Source of the DNA: Gammaproteobacteria bacterium
GTDB taxonomy: Bacteria > Pseudomonadota > Gammaproteobacteria > Arenicellales > CAJQKF01
DNA: 34,910 nucleotides
Direction: 5' to 3'
Assembly: GCA_030429125.1 (NCBI GenBank)
Contig: JAUIDF010000006.1
Span: 1-34,910 of the forward strand
Of the stretch, positions 1 to 7,548 are shown piece by piece. The position numbers and the translations under genes were made by a program. Position 1 is the first letter of the stretch, and every line of letters starts with the position of its first letter. The notes below the pieces were generated by a model. The model saw nothing but the letters and a program-made list of their open reading frames with translations, did not search any database and had not been told where the DNA came from.

Positions 1-1
1 G

Positions 2-595
2 GGCGACGAGGGGCCGTTCGCGGAGGTCACCGGCTACTACGCGAAGGTGGCGCCGCGGCCCGTGGTCCACGTGCGCGCCGTGCACGTGCGACCCGGCGCG
101 GTGTTCCAGACCATCCTGTCAGGCGTGGAGGTGTGGAACTCCGTTGGCCTGCTCGGCGAGGCCAATGTGCTGGCGACACTTCAGCGCCAGGTACCGGGAG
201 TGAAGGACGTGTACTTCAGTCACGGCGGCTGCGGCTTCTACCACTGCGTCGTGCAACTCGCACAGAAACGCGCGGGTTGGGCCAAGCAGGCCATCATGGC
301 CACGTTCGCCGCCTTTCCGCCGCTGAAGATCGTCACCGTGGTGGACGACGACGTGGACATCAGGAACCCGATGGACGTCGAGTGGGCCATGGCCACGCGC
401 CTCGACCCGGCGAAGGGCGTCTTGACCATCGACAACGTCTTCGGCCACGGACTCAATCCGGGCTTTCCGAATTACCTCGGCTCGAAGATCGGCTTCGACT
501 GCTGCCGCCCATTCCCCTTCACGTACGAGTACGAGCGCGCGAAGTACAAGGACGTGGACGTCGGCACCTACGACATCGTTGAAGGGAAAAGCTGA
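2..595 (+). CDS. UbiD-family prenyl-FMN-dependent decarboxylase, C-terminal part
   Basis: The frame is open from the window edge, so the start codon and N-terminal part lie outside; about 197 residues are visible. UbiD enzymes reversibly decarboxylate aromatic or alpha,beta-unsaturated carboxylic acids with prenylated FMN. The visible part begins with a GDEGPFAEVTGYY stretch, matching the family's EGPFGE-TGYY motif, and continues with VVDDDVDIRNPMDVEWAMATR, the conserved C-terminal acidic segment preceding a WA-TR motif. The prenyl-FMN synthase gene ubiX lies 2.8 kb downstream on the same strand, which supports the cofactor assignment. The family is well recognised, but substrate (4-hydroxybenzoate-type, phenolic or other acid) cannot be decided from this fragment, so no gene symbol is given. 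Confidence 0.9.
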   Translation, partial: GDEGPFAEVTGYYAKVAPRPVVHVRAVHVRPGAVFQTILSGVEVWNSVGLLGEANVLATLQRQVPGVKDVYFSHGGCGFYHCVVQLAQKRAGWAKQAIMATFAAFPPLKIVTVVDDDVDIRNPMDVEWAMATRLDPAKGVLTIDNVFGHGLNPGFPNYLGSKIGFDCCRPFPFTYEYERAKYKDVDVGTYDIVEGKS

Positions 596-615
596 CCCGG
601 CATGGTGACAAGCGC

Positions 616-642
616 CGCGGTCTGAAATCTCGTCAGACCGTG
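616..642 (+). other. Hairpin just after the UbiD-family stop codon
   Basis: An 8-bp perfect stem (618-625 with 633-640, sequence CGGTCTGA and its complement) encloses a 7-base loop. One G-T and one C-G pair extend it outward to 616/642. It starts 21 bases after the decarboxylase stop, where a terminator or 3'-end-stabilising hairpin would be expected. No T-run follows, so it is not a canonical intrinsic terminator. It could equally be part of the degenerate edge of the repeat array that follows. Confidence 0.45.
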
Positions 643-1340
643 GGGCGAATGAGCCGGAGCCGTAATCCGACGAAGAACGAGCGATGGTTTCGTTCGATGC
701 CGCGTCGGATTACGCCGCCGCTACGCGGGGTCTAATCCGACCTACGGTGCCCCGATTTGAAACCACGGCAACGTGTAGGTCGGATTAGCCGAAGGCGTAA
801 TCCGACGAGGAACGGGCGGTGGTTTCGTTTGACGCCTACGGTGCCCCGAAGTGAAACCACGGCGACTTGTAGGTCGGATTAGGCGAAGCCGTAATCCGAC
901 GAGGAACGGGCGGTGGCCTCGCTCAACGCCGCGTCGGATTACGTCCCCGCTGGCGCGGGGTCTAATCCGACCTACGGTGCGACGGTGCCCCGATTTGAAA
1001 CCACGGCAACTTGTAGGTCGGATTAGGCGCAGCCGTAATCCGACGAGGAACGGGCGGTGGTTTCGTTCGATGCCGCGTCGGATTACGTCCCCGCTAGCGC
1101 GGGGTCTAATCCGACCTACGGTGCGACGGTGCCCCGATTCGAAACCACGGCGACTTGTAGGTCGGATTAGGCGCAGCCGTAATCCGACGAGGAACGGGCG
1201 GTGGCCTCGTTCGATGCCGCGTCGGATTACGTCCCCGCTGGCGCGGGGTCTAATCCGACCTACGGTGCCCCGGACTAAAACCGCGGTAACTTGTAGGTCG
1301 GATTAGGCGCAGCCGTAATCCGACGACGGACGGGCGGTGC
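641..1340. repeat. Tandem array of REP-like palindromic repeats (period 144/136 bp)
   Basis: Near-identical units begin at 869, 1013, 1157 and 1293 (spacing 144, 144, 136). A shortened 94-bp unit begins at 775, and a more diverged, 5'-truncated unit spans about 641-774. Each full unit carries two hairpins. The first (873-881 with 892-900) has stem GTCGGATTA. The second (933-941 with 963-971) has the same stem in opposite order plus an inner CCCCGC/GCGGGG stem (945-950 with 955-960). The unit ends form a 13-bp inverted repeat, 869-881 against 963-975. The unit at 775 has lost the second hairpin. Units at 869 and 1013 share an extra 8-base GACGGTGC that the others lack. The array fills the gap between the convergent decarboxylase and trpB2 genes. 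The layout is that of REP/BIME elements moved by RAYT-type transposases, but no such transposase gene is in the window. Confidence 0.9.
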
Positions 1341-1366
1341 CGAAGGATACAAACCCCCGGCCTGTC

Positions 1367-2734
1367 TCAACCCGTTGCCACCGACGGCAGGCCCGCCAGC
1401 GCCATGGCCAGTTCGGCCTCGTCGTACTGCTGGTCGACGATCTTGCCGTCGAAGAAGTCGATATAGGCCTGCATGTCGAAGTGGCCGTGGCCGCACAGGT
1501 TGAACAGGATGGCCTCGGACTTGCCCTCCTCCTTGCAGCGCAGCGCCTCGTCGATGGCTCCCTTCACCGCGTGGGTCGCCTCGGGCGCCGGCACGATGCC
1601 CTCGGCACGGGCGAACTCGACACCGGCCTCGAAGCACGCCACCTGGTGGTAGGCGCGCGGCTCGACGTAGCCGAGATCGACGACGTGGCTGACCAGCGGC
1701 GCCATGCCATGGTAGCGCAGTCCGCCGGCGTGAAAGCCCGACGGCACGAACTGCGAGCCGAGGGTGTGCATCTTCACCAGCGGCGTCATCTGCGCGGTGT
1801 CGCCGAAGTCGTAGGCGAACCTGCCCCGGGTCAGTGTCGGGCAGGCGGCGGGCTCGACGGCGACGATGCGGGTCGAACCGCCGTCGCGCAGGTTGCGGCC
1901 GAGATACGGAAAGGCAATGCCGGCGAAGTTGCTGCCGCCGCCGGTGCAGCCGACGATGACGTCGGGGTAGTCGTCGGCCATCTCCATCTGCAGCACCGAC
2001 TCCTCGCCGAGCACCGTCTGGTGCATGAGCACGTGATTGAGCACGCTGCCGAGGGCGTACTTGGTGTCGTCCGCCATGGCCGCCTGCTCCACCGCCTCGC
2101 TGATGGCGATGCCGAGGCTGCCGGTGCTGTCCGGGTGCTTCTCGAGGATGGCGCGCCCGGCCTGGGTTTCGTCGCTCGGGCTGGCGACGCAGGTGGCGCC
2201 ATAGGTCTGCATCATGGCCTTGCGGTAGGGCTTTTGCTGGAAGCTCACCTTGACCATGAACACCTTGACCTCGATGCCGAACACGTGGCCGGCATAGGCC
2301 AGCGACGAGCCCCACTGGCCCGCGCCCGTTTCCGTCGTGAGGCGCTTGATCCCGGCCGCCTTGTTGTAGAAGGCCTGGGGCACCGCGGTATTCGGCTTGT
2401 GGCTGCCGCTGGGGCTGACGCCCTCGTACTTGTAGTAGATCCGCGCCGGCGTATCCAGCGCCTTCTCCAGGCGTCGCGCGCGGAACAGCGGCGTGCAGCG
2501 CCACTGGCGGTAGACCTCGCGCACCGGCTCCGGAATGTCGATGTGGCGCTCCGTCGACACCTCCTGGACGATGAGGTCCATGGGGAACAGGGGCGCGAGA
2601 TCGTCCGGCCCGATGGGCTGGCCGGTGCCCGGATGAAGCACCGGCGACAGCGGCGTCGGCAGGTCGGCCTGGATGTTGTACCACTGCTTCGGAATGGCCG
2701 ATTCATCGAGAAGGTACTTGATGCTGTCGCTCAT
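1367..2734 (-). CDS. trpB2: TrpB2-type tryptophan synthase beta chain
   Basis: A PLP-dependent enzyme of 455 residues that condenses indole (or possibly another nucleophile) with serine or phosphoserine to give tryptophan. The PLP lysine is K113 in the motif GSHKPNTA, and the cofactor phosphate loop is CTGGGSNF. Length and the GSHK-N form fit the TrpB2 subfamily rather than the canonical TrpB1 that partners TrpA. The open frame runs on to 3178, but ATG at 2734 is chosen: a GGAG lies 11 bases upstream, the residues before it do not resemble the family, and a GTG at 2746 would overlap that ribosome site. There is no trpA or other trp gene nearby, so it stands alone, as TrpB2 genes often do. It is divergent from the flavoprotein gene at 2896. 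Confidence 0.9.
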   Translation of the reverse strand: MSDSIKYLLDESAIPKQWYNIQADLPTPLSPVLHPGTGQPIGPDDLAPLFPMDLIVQEVSTERHIDIPEPVREVYRQWRCTPLFRARRLEKALDTPARIYYKYEGVSPSGSHKPNTAVPQAFYNKAAGIKRLTTETGAGQWGSSLAYAGHVFGIEVKVFMVKVSFQQKPYRKAMMQTYGATCVASPSDETQAGRAILEKHPDSTGSLGIAISEAVEQAAMADDTKYALGSVLNHVLMHQTVLGEESVLQMEMADDYPDVIVGCTGGGSNFAGIAFPYLGRNLRDGGSTRIVAVEPAACPTLTRGRFAYDFGDTAQMTPLVKMHTLGSQFVPSGFHAGGLRYHGMAPLVSHVVDLGYVEPRAYHQVACFEAGVEFARAEGIVPAPEATHAVKGAIDEALRCKEEGKSEAILFNLCGHGHFDMQAYIDFFDGKIVDQQYDEAELAMALAGLPSVATG

Positions 2735-2833
2735 CGGTTTTGTCACTCCGGTTTTTTTGGGCCCGTCGGGCGCGAGAATCGGTCGGGAGGCAGGATTCTC
2801 CCCGATCCGGCCGCGATATGCCAACATGCGACC

Positions 2834-2871
2834 CGGGCGTCGCGCCGGCCCCGAGGAAGGCGCGACGCCCG
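2834..2871. promoter_or_regulatory. 13-bp inverted repeat in the trpB2/flavoprotein divergent region
   Basis: A perfect 13-bp stem, CGGGCGTCGCGCC at 2834-2846 pairing with 2859-2871, surrounds a 12-base loop. It ends 24 bases before the ATG at 2896 and lies 100 bases upstream of the trpB2 start. It could be an operator for a dimeric regulator of both genes, or an RNA hairpin in the leader of the plus-strand gene. There is no T-run after it, so intrinsic termination is unlikely. Function is inference; the symmetry is directly visible. Confidence 0.55.
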
Positions 2872-2895
2872 ACAACCGACTTCGAGGACCCGTGA

Positions 2896-3327
2896 ATGAC
2901 CCCTTGGGAATGGCTCGACCAGCAGAACGTGATGACCCTTGCCACCACCGGCCCCGACGGCCCGTGGGCGGCCGCGGTGTACTTCGCGCGTGACGATCGA
3001 CGACTGGTTTTCCTGTCCTCGGCCCGCTCGCGTCACGCCGTCGACCTGTCGCTGGACCCGCGATGCGCGGCCACCGTGAACGGCGACGCGCCTGACTGGT
3101 CGAGTATTCGCGGTGTCCAGATCGCCGGTCGCGCGCGGCAGCTCGACCGCGACGAGGCCGACGTCGCCCGCGCGGCATGGTTTGTCCGGTTCGCCGACAT
3201 GATGCGGGCCGCCGACCCGGTGCTGGGTGCGGCGCTCGAACGCATCGACTGGTTCGAACTGGTGCCCGAGCGCTTGCTGTTCATCGACAACTCGAAGGGG
3301 CTCGGTTACCGGGAGAACGTCCTGTAA
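2896..3327 (+). CDS. Pyridoxamine 5'-phosphate oxidase-like flavin-binding protein
   Basis: A 143-residue protein with the split-barrel fold pattern of the PNPOx-like superfamily: an N-terminal MTLATTGPDGPWAAAVYF strand pair, VFLSSARSRHA, a central VQIAGRARQL segment and a C-terminal DWFELVPERLLFIDNSKGLG ending. Small proteins of this type bind FMN or F420/heme and are mostly uncharacterised, so no reaction is assigned. It is too short for the biosynthetic oxidase PdxH, and the PdxH C-terminal signature is not seen. GAGGA lies about 8 bases before the ATG. ubiX follows 80 bases downstream on the same strand, so the two may share a transcript, which would fit a link to flavin chemistry; that link is inference. 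Confidence 0.8.
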   Translation: MTPWEWLDQQNVMTLATTGPDGPWAAAVYFARDDRRLVFLSSARSRHAVDLSLDPRCAATVNGDAPDWSSIRGVQIAGRARQLDRDEADVARAAWFVRFADMMRAADPVLGAALERIDWFELVPERLLFIDNSKGLGYRENVL

Positions 3328-3407
3328 CGCCGCGCCACCGCGAGCACACTCCTGCTATGCTTGAATATTCCACCGTTCCCGCCCACTGACGAAGATCGTA
3401 CGACGAC

Positions 3408-4016
3408 ATGAAGAAACTCATCGTCGGCATGTCCGGCGCCAGCGGCGCGATCTATGGCATCCGGCTGCTCGAGGTACTGCGAGACATCGACGATGTCAGC
3501 ACGGAGCTCGTGTTGTCCAACGCCGCGCGCCAGACCATCGCCCTGGAAACCGACTGGCGCGTCGACGACGTCAAGGCGCTGGCCGACCGCACCCACCCGG
3601 TCAACGACATCGCCGCGACCATCTCCTCGGGCTCATATCGCACTTGCGGCATGGTCATCGTGCCCTGTTCGGTTCGCACGCTGTCGGCCATCGCCGACTG
3701 CGTCAGCGACACCCTGCTCACTCGCGCGGCGGACGTGGTGCTGAAGGAACAACGGCGCCTGGTGCTGGTGCTCAGGGAAACCCCGCTTCACCTCGGCCAC
3801 GTGCGCAACATGGAAAAAGTCATCGAGATGGGCGCGCGACTGGTGCCCGCCATGCCCGGCTTCTATCACCGGCCGCAGACGGTGGACGATCTCGTCAACC
3901 AGCTCGTCGGACGCATCCTCGATCAGCTCGACATCGAACCGAAGCAGGACCTGTTCCGGCGCTGGGAAGGCGCGCGGGCGTCGCGATCGGCAAGCGTCGA
4001 AAACGCCGACAGCTAA
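3408..4016 (+). CDS. ubiX: UbiX flavin prenyltransferase
   Basis: The 202-residue enzyme joins a dimethylallyl group to FMN to make prenyl-FMN, the cofactor of UbiD-family decarboxylases. Visible family motifs are the N-terminal FMN loop GMSGASGAIYGIRLLE (7-22), PCSVRTLSAIA (86-96), LTRAADVVLKE (104-114), RETPLHLGHVRNM (123-135, with the conserved Arg-Glu) and MPGFY (149-153). Length matches the family. The cofactor user is likely the UbiD-family protein at the window start, although the repeat array, trpB2 and the small flavoprotein lie between. The stop codon is only 28 bases from the end of the convergent livF. Confidence 0.95.
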   Translation: MKKLIVGMSGASGAIYGIRLLEVLRDIDDVSTELVLSNAARQTIALETDWRVDDVKALADRTHPVNDIAATISSGSYRTCGMVIVPCSVRTLSAIADCVSDTLLTRAADVVLKEQRRLVLVLRETPLHLGHVRNMEKVIEMGARLVPAMPGFYHRPQTVDDLVNQLVGRILDQLDIEPKQDLFRRWEGARASRSASVENADS

Positions 4017-4044
4017 GGAGAGCTCGCGCAGGCCGCGAATCGCC

Positions 4045-4758
4045 TCAGTTCACCACGCCGATCAATCGTTCGAGCAACGCGTCGTCGGCACGCAGGGCCG
4101 CACTGTCGCCGTCATAAGCAACACGTCCTCCGCTCATGACGATGCAGCGATCGGCGAATTCGAGCGCGACGCGGGAATTCTGCTCGACGAGCAGGATGGT
4201 CATGCCGGCTTCGTCGCGAAGCCTCGCAAATGTCACTTGCAACTCCTCGACAATCACCGGGGCGAGGCCCTCGGTGGGTTCGTCCATGAGCAATACGCGG
4301 GGGTTGCCGACCAGGGCACGGGCAATGGCGAGCATCTGCTGCTCGCCACCGGACAGGCGGTTGCCGAGGTTCGTCCGGCGCTCATGGAGCCGCGGGAACA
4401 ACTCGTAGATGCGGTCGTCGTTCCAATCGCCGGCCCGGCGCGCGACGGCGAGATTTTCCTGCACCGTGAGACTCGGAAAGATCTCGCGTTCCTGGGGCAC
4501 GAGGCCGACGCCGGCGCGCACGCGTCGCCACGTACGGGTACGGGAAACATCGTTTCCGTCCAGTTCGACCCGACCGCCGTGCAGTCGCGTGAAGCCCATC
4601 ACCGTCGACAGAAGGGTCGTCTTGCCCATGCCGTTGCGTCCGATGATGCTTGCCGAGCCGCCGGCGGCAAGTGAGAACGAGATACCCTCGAGCACCACGG
4701 TCCGTCCGTAGCCCGCCGAGACGTCCTCGAGCGCAATGGCAGGCACGTCAGCGGCCAT
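4045..4758 (-). CDS. livF: Branched-chain amino acid-type ABC transporter ATPase LivF
   Basis: The 237-residue second ATPase of a Liv-type importer, acting on the cytoplasmic face of the membrane. Walker A is GRNGMGKTT (40-48), the ABC signature is LSGGEQQ, Walker B is RVLLMDEPTEGLAP (the EGLAP tail is typical of LivF), and LLVEQN follows. ATG at 4758 is chosen because GGTGAG lies about 7 bases upstream; a GTG at 4770 is an alternative. The gene overlaps the end of livG by 11 bases and is the last gene of livKHMGF. It runs toward ubiX, ending 28 bases from it. Confidence 0.93.
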   Translation of the reverse strand: MAADVPAIALEDVSAGYGRTVVLEGISFSLAAGGSASIIGRNGMGKTTLLSTVMGFTRLHGGRVELDGNDVSRTRTWRRVRAGVGLVPQEREIFPSLTVQENLAVARRAGDWNDDRIYELFPRLHERRTNLGNRLSGGEQQMLAIARALVGNPRVLLMDEPTEGLAPVIVEELQVTFARLRDEAGMTILLVEQNSRVALEFADRCIVMSGGRVAYDGDSAALRADDALLERLIGVVN

Positions 4759-5506
4759 GGCGGTTCTCACCAAGATAGACCTCGCGCACCGCGGCGTCTC
4801 GGGCAATCTCCTCGGGCGTGCCTTCCACCAGGATGGCGCCGGCCACAAGTACGCTGATGCGCTGCGCGATGCGAAACACGAAGTCCATGTCGTGCTCGAT
4901 GACGAGCACGGCGATATCGGGATCCAGCGCCTCGATGGCGTCGAGAATAAGGCGGCTCTCCGCGCCCGGCACGCCCGCGGCCGGCTCGTCGAGCAACAGC
5001 ACGCGCGGCCGCGACGCCAGCGCGATGGCGATCTCCACCAGTCGCTGCTGGCCGTAGGCGATTTCCTGCACCGGACGCGCGGCGAGATCGGCCACGCCGA
5101 GATTCGCCAGCAGCATCATGGCCTCGTCGACCAGGTCGGTGTGCCGGCCCAGCGGCGCGAGGCAATGCCAGGCGCGGCCCGCGCGCTCGGTCAACGACAA
5201 GAGCACGTTCTCGAGCGCCGTCAGCGAGGGAAACAGCTGGTTGATCTGGAACGTGCGCGCCAGCCCCCGGCGGCAGCGCGCCTCGGGCGACGCACGGGTC
5301 ACGTCCTCGCCATCCAGACGCACGGTGCCGTGGTCGGGCCTGAGCACCCCGGTCAGCAGGTTGATGAAGGTGGTCTTGCCCGCGCCGTTGGGTCCGATCA
5401 GGCCATGACGGGCACCCTTCGCGAGGGCGAAGTCGATATCCTGCGCCACCGTCAACGCGCCGAAGCGCTTGCTTACCGAGACGGTCTCGAGCGCCATGGC
5501 ATTCAT
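4748..5506 (-). CDS. livG: Branched-chain amino acid-type ABC transporter ATPase LivG
   Basis: The 252-residue first ATPase of the importer. Walker A is GPNGAGKTT (38-46), followed by the Q-loop region RTFQINQLFPSLT, a signature region reading AYGQQRLVEIA (a LivG-typical variant of LSGGQ), Walker B RVLLLDEPAAGV, and the switch histidine in VLVIEHDMDFVF. ATG at 5506 is preferred over 5497 because it overlaps the livM stop as ATGA, indicating translational coupling. A longer frame extends to 6445, but its upstream part is the shadow of livM. Confidence 0.93.
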   Translation of the reverse strand: MNAMALETVSVSKRFGALTVAQDIDFALAKGARHGLIGPNGAGKTTFINLLTGVLRPDHGTVRLDGEDVTRASPEARCRRGLARTFQINQLFPSLTALENVLLSLTERAGRAWHCLAPLGRHTDLVDEAMMLLANLGVADLAARPVQEIAYGQQRLVEIAIALASRPRVLLLDEPAAGVPGAESRLILDAIEALDPDIAVLVIEHDMDFVFRIAQRISVLVAGAILVEGTPEEIARDAAVREVYLGENRHGR

Positions 5507-6495
5507 CGCGAGCGCTCCGTGATCAGCGACAGGAGCCGGTCGAACAGGCCGAGAATGCCGTTGCGCGCGAACAACACCACCAGCACCAGCGCCAGGCCCA
5601 CGCCGAACTCCCAGAACTCGGGTGTCAGGCGCGCCAGCTCGTCTTCCAGCACCATGAAGACGATGGCCCCGACGAAGGCGCCGTACAGGCGCCCGGTGCC
5701 GCCCAGGATGAGGATGATCATGATAATGCCCGAGCGCGCGAAGCCCAGCACGTCCATGGTCACGAACGTGTTGGCCTGCGCAAACAGCGCCCCGGCCAGG
5801 CCGGCGATACCGGCCGACACGGTGTACACCGCCACCTGGCGGCGAAATACCGGCGCGCCGATGGCATGCATGCGCAGCGGGTTCTCGCGGATGCCGACCA
5901 GCGAGCGGCCGAACGGCGAATACACGATGCGCCGCGCGATCACGAACACGATGGCGAGCCACGCCAGCGCGTACCAGTAGTGGGTGTGGCTCCACAGGTC
6001 GTACTCGAAGACGCCGAATACCGGTTGAAAGGAAATGCCGGTGAGGCCGTCGAAGCCGCCGGTAAAACCGCTGTAGGTATTTGCCAGTTCCTGCAGCAGA
6101 ATGGCGACCGACAGCGTGAGCATGAGTAGTGTCAGGCCGTGGTATCGCATCAGCACCAGGCCCGACAGCCAGCCGACCAGCGCAGCCACCAGCGAGGCGG
6201 CGAGCAGCGCGGAGATCGGCTCGGTCCAGCCGAGGTGCGCCGACAGCATGCCGCAGGCATAGGCGCCGACGCCGAAGTAGGCGGCGTGACCGAGGGTGAT
6301 GATGCCGGCGAAGCCGAGGATGAGATCCAGCGACAGGGCGAACATGACGGTGATGACGATCTGCGTGCCGAGCGTCATGTAATCCGGCAGCAAAAAGAAG
6401 GCGACGACCGCCACCAGCCATGGCGTCGCTTCGACCGCTCGCCAACGGTGCGCCCGCAGCACGTGGGCGGTGGCGTTCGTGTCCGCTTCAGTCAT
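5503..6495 (-). CDS. livM: Branched-chain amino acid-type ABC transporter permease LivM
   Basis: The 330-residue inner-membrane permease has many hydrophobic segments and the LivM signatures GFAGIITLGHAAYFGVGAYA in the N-terminal half and GRSLVGIRENPLRMHAIG, the cytoplasmic loop that contacts the ATPases. A short hydrophilic N-terminal extension of about 25 residues precedes the first membrane segment. It overlaps livH by 8 bases and livG by 4, so the permease and ATPase genes are translationally linked. Substrate specificity is set mainly by the binding protein and is not evident here. Confidence 0.93.
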   Translation of the reverse strand: MTEADTNATAHVLRAHRWRAVEATPWLVAVVAFFLLPDYMTLGTQIVITVMFALSLDLILGFAGIITLGHAAYFGVGAYACGMLSAHLGWTEPISALLAASLVAALVGWLSGLVLMRYHGLTLLMLTLSVAILLQELANTYSGFTGGFDGLTGISFQPVFGVFEYDLWSHTHYWYALAWLAIVFVIARRIVYSPFGRSLVGIRENPLRMHAIGAPVFRRQVAVYTVSAGIAGLAGALFAQANTFVTMDVLGFARSGIIMIILILGGTGRLYGAFVGAIVFMVLEDELARLTPEFWEFGVGLALVLVVLFARNGILGLFDRLLSLITERSR

Positions 6496-7348
6496 GGGAC
6501 TTGCCGAACAGGCCGGCGGGACGCACCAGCAGGATGCCGATGGTCACGGCGTAAATGATGAATGCGCCGCCAGCCGGCCACAGGTACTTGCCGGCGTTGT
6601 CGATGACGCCGAGCACCAGCGCCGCCACCAGCGTGCCCTTGATGGTGCCGAGCCCGCCCACCGACACCACGATCAGGAACAGCACCAGGTACTGGATGGC
6701 GAAGCCGGGACTGACGCCGAGCACCTCGACCGCGAGACCGCCACCGAGCGCCGCCACGCCACTGCCGAGGGCGAAGGTGAAGCGGAACAGGCTGTCGACG
6801 TCGATACCCACGCTCTCGGCCATGCGCCGGTTGTCCACCGCGGCACGAATCCGCGCGCCGATGGTGGTGCGCTCGACGCCGTACCACAGCACGAAGGCGA
6901 GCATCGCGCCCACCGCGATGAGAAACACGCGATAGGTGGGGAAGGTCCTGAAGCCGGCATCGAGCTGGCCCGAGAGATAGCCAGGCACGTCGATGGACAC
7001 CGGCCCCGGGCCGTAGACGAAAGTGAATGCCGCTGACGCCATGAGCACGATGCCGATGCTGAGCAACACCTGGTCCAGCTCGCGGGCGCGGTACAACGGG
7101 GCATAGAGCAGGCGCTCGAGGACGACGCTGGCGGCGCCCACGAGCAGCGCCGCGCACGGCAGGGCGAGGAGGAACGGCAGACCCATGGCGACCATGGCGC
7201 TGACGGTGAAGTAGCCGCCGGCCATGGCGTACACGCCGTGGGCCAGGTTGACGAACCCCATCATGCCCATGGTCACCGACAGGCCCACGGAGATGATGAA
7301 CAGGATCATGGCATAGGCGACACCGTCGAAGACGATGCTCACGGCCAT
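6488..7348 (-). CDS. livH: Branched-chain amino acid-type ABC transporter permease LivH
   Basis: An inner-membrane permease of 286 residues from ATG 7348, with the LivH motifs GLSVTMGMMGFVNLAHGVYA near the N-terminus and GARIRAAVDNRRMAESVGID in the ATPase-contacting loop. GGAGA sits about 11 bases before ATG 7348. A TTG at 7366 would add MLETLF, which aligns better with typical LivH N-termini but has no clear ribosome site. The frame is open to 7426; the extra residues look non-coding. It is separated from livK by 200 bases containing a strong hairpin, and overlaps livM by 8 bases. Confidence 0.92.
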   Translation of the reverse strand: MAVSIVFDGVAYAMILFIISVGLSVTMGMMGFVNLAHGVYAMAGGYFTVSAMVAMGLPFLLALPCAALLVGAASVVLERLLYAPLYRARELDQVLLSIGIVLMASAAFTFVYGPGPVSIDVPGYLSGQLDAGFRTFPTYRVFLIAVGAMLAFVLWYGVERTTIGARIRAAVDNRRMAESVGIDVDSLFRFTFALGSGVAALGGGLAVEVLGVSPGFAIQYLVLFLIVVSVGGLGTIKGTLVAALVLGVIDNAGKYLWPAGGAFIIYAVTIGILLVRPAGLFGKSHD

Positions 7349-7479
7349 GTTGAAAAGTGTCTCCAAGATCAGCGAATCCGCACAGACTGGCAACGCGCGC
7401 CGAGGCGCACCGAGGCGTCGCGGCACTCACTCGAGGCAATCGTCACGCCGCCTTCCCGTCGTTGACGTTGACCGGACCG

Positions 7480-7502
7480 CCCGGCCGCCGAGGGCGGCCG
7501 GG
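7480..7502 (-). other. Intra-operon hairpin between livK and livH
   Basis: A perfect 10-bp GC stem (7480-7489 with 7493-7502, arm CCCGGCCGCC) has a 3-base loop. It lies 46 bases after the livK stop in the direction of transcription and 132 bases before livH. No T-run follows, so it probably acts as an RNA-processing or 3'-end-protecting stem that keeps the binding-protein message abundant rather than as a full terminator. This role is known for many binding-protein operons and is inferred here. Confidence 0.7.
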
Positions 7503-7548
7503 TCGTGCCGTCAAACCGTGCGTGGTGGCGAGATGCGCCGCGCCCCCG

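Noticed and set aside
851-1306. Open frame for a 151-residue Arg-rich repetitive protein
   Set aside because: It lies wholly in the palindromic repeat array. The 144-bp period is divisible by three, so any stop-free frame stays open across copies. No ribosome site or protein-like composition.
869-1340. CRISPR array
   Set aside because: The 144/136-bp units are repeated in full, with no unique spacers and no cas genes nearby.
2735-3178. Longer N-terminus of the TrpB2 protein
   Set aside because: The extension is Arg/Pro-rich, overlaps the divergent flavoprotein gene antisense, and a good ribosome site sits before ATG 2734.
4748-6445. A 565-residue fused permease-ATPase frame
   Set aside because: Its N-terminal half is an off-frame shadow of livM; the real LivG begins at 5506 with an ATGA overlap.
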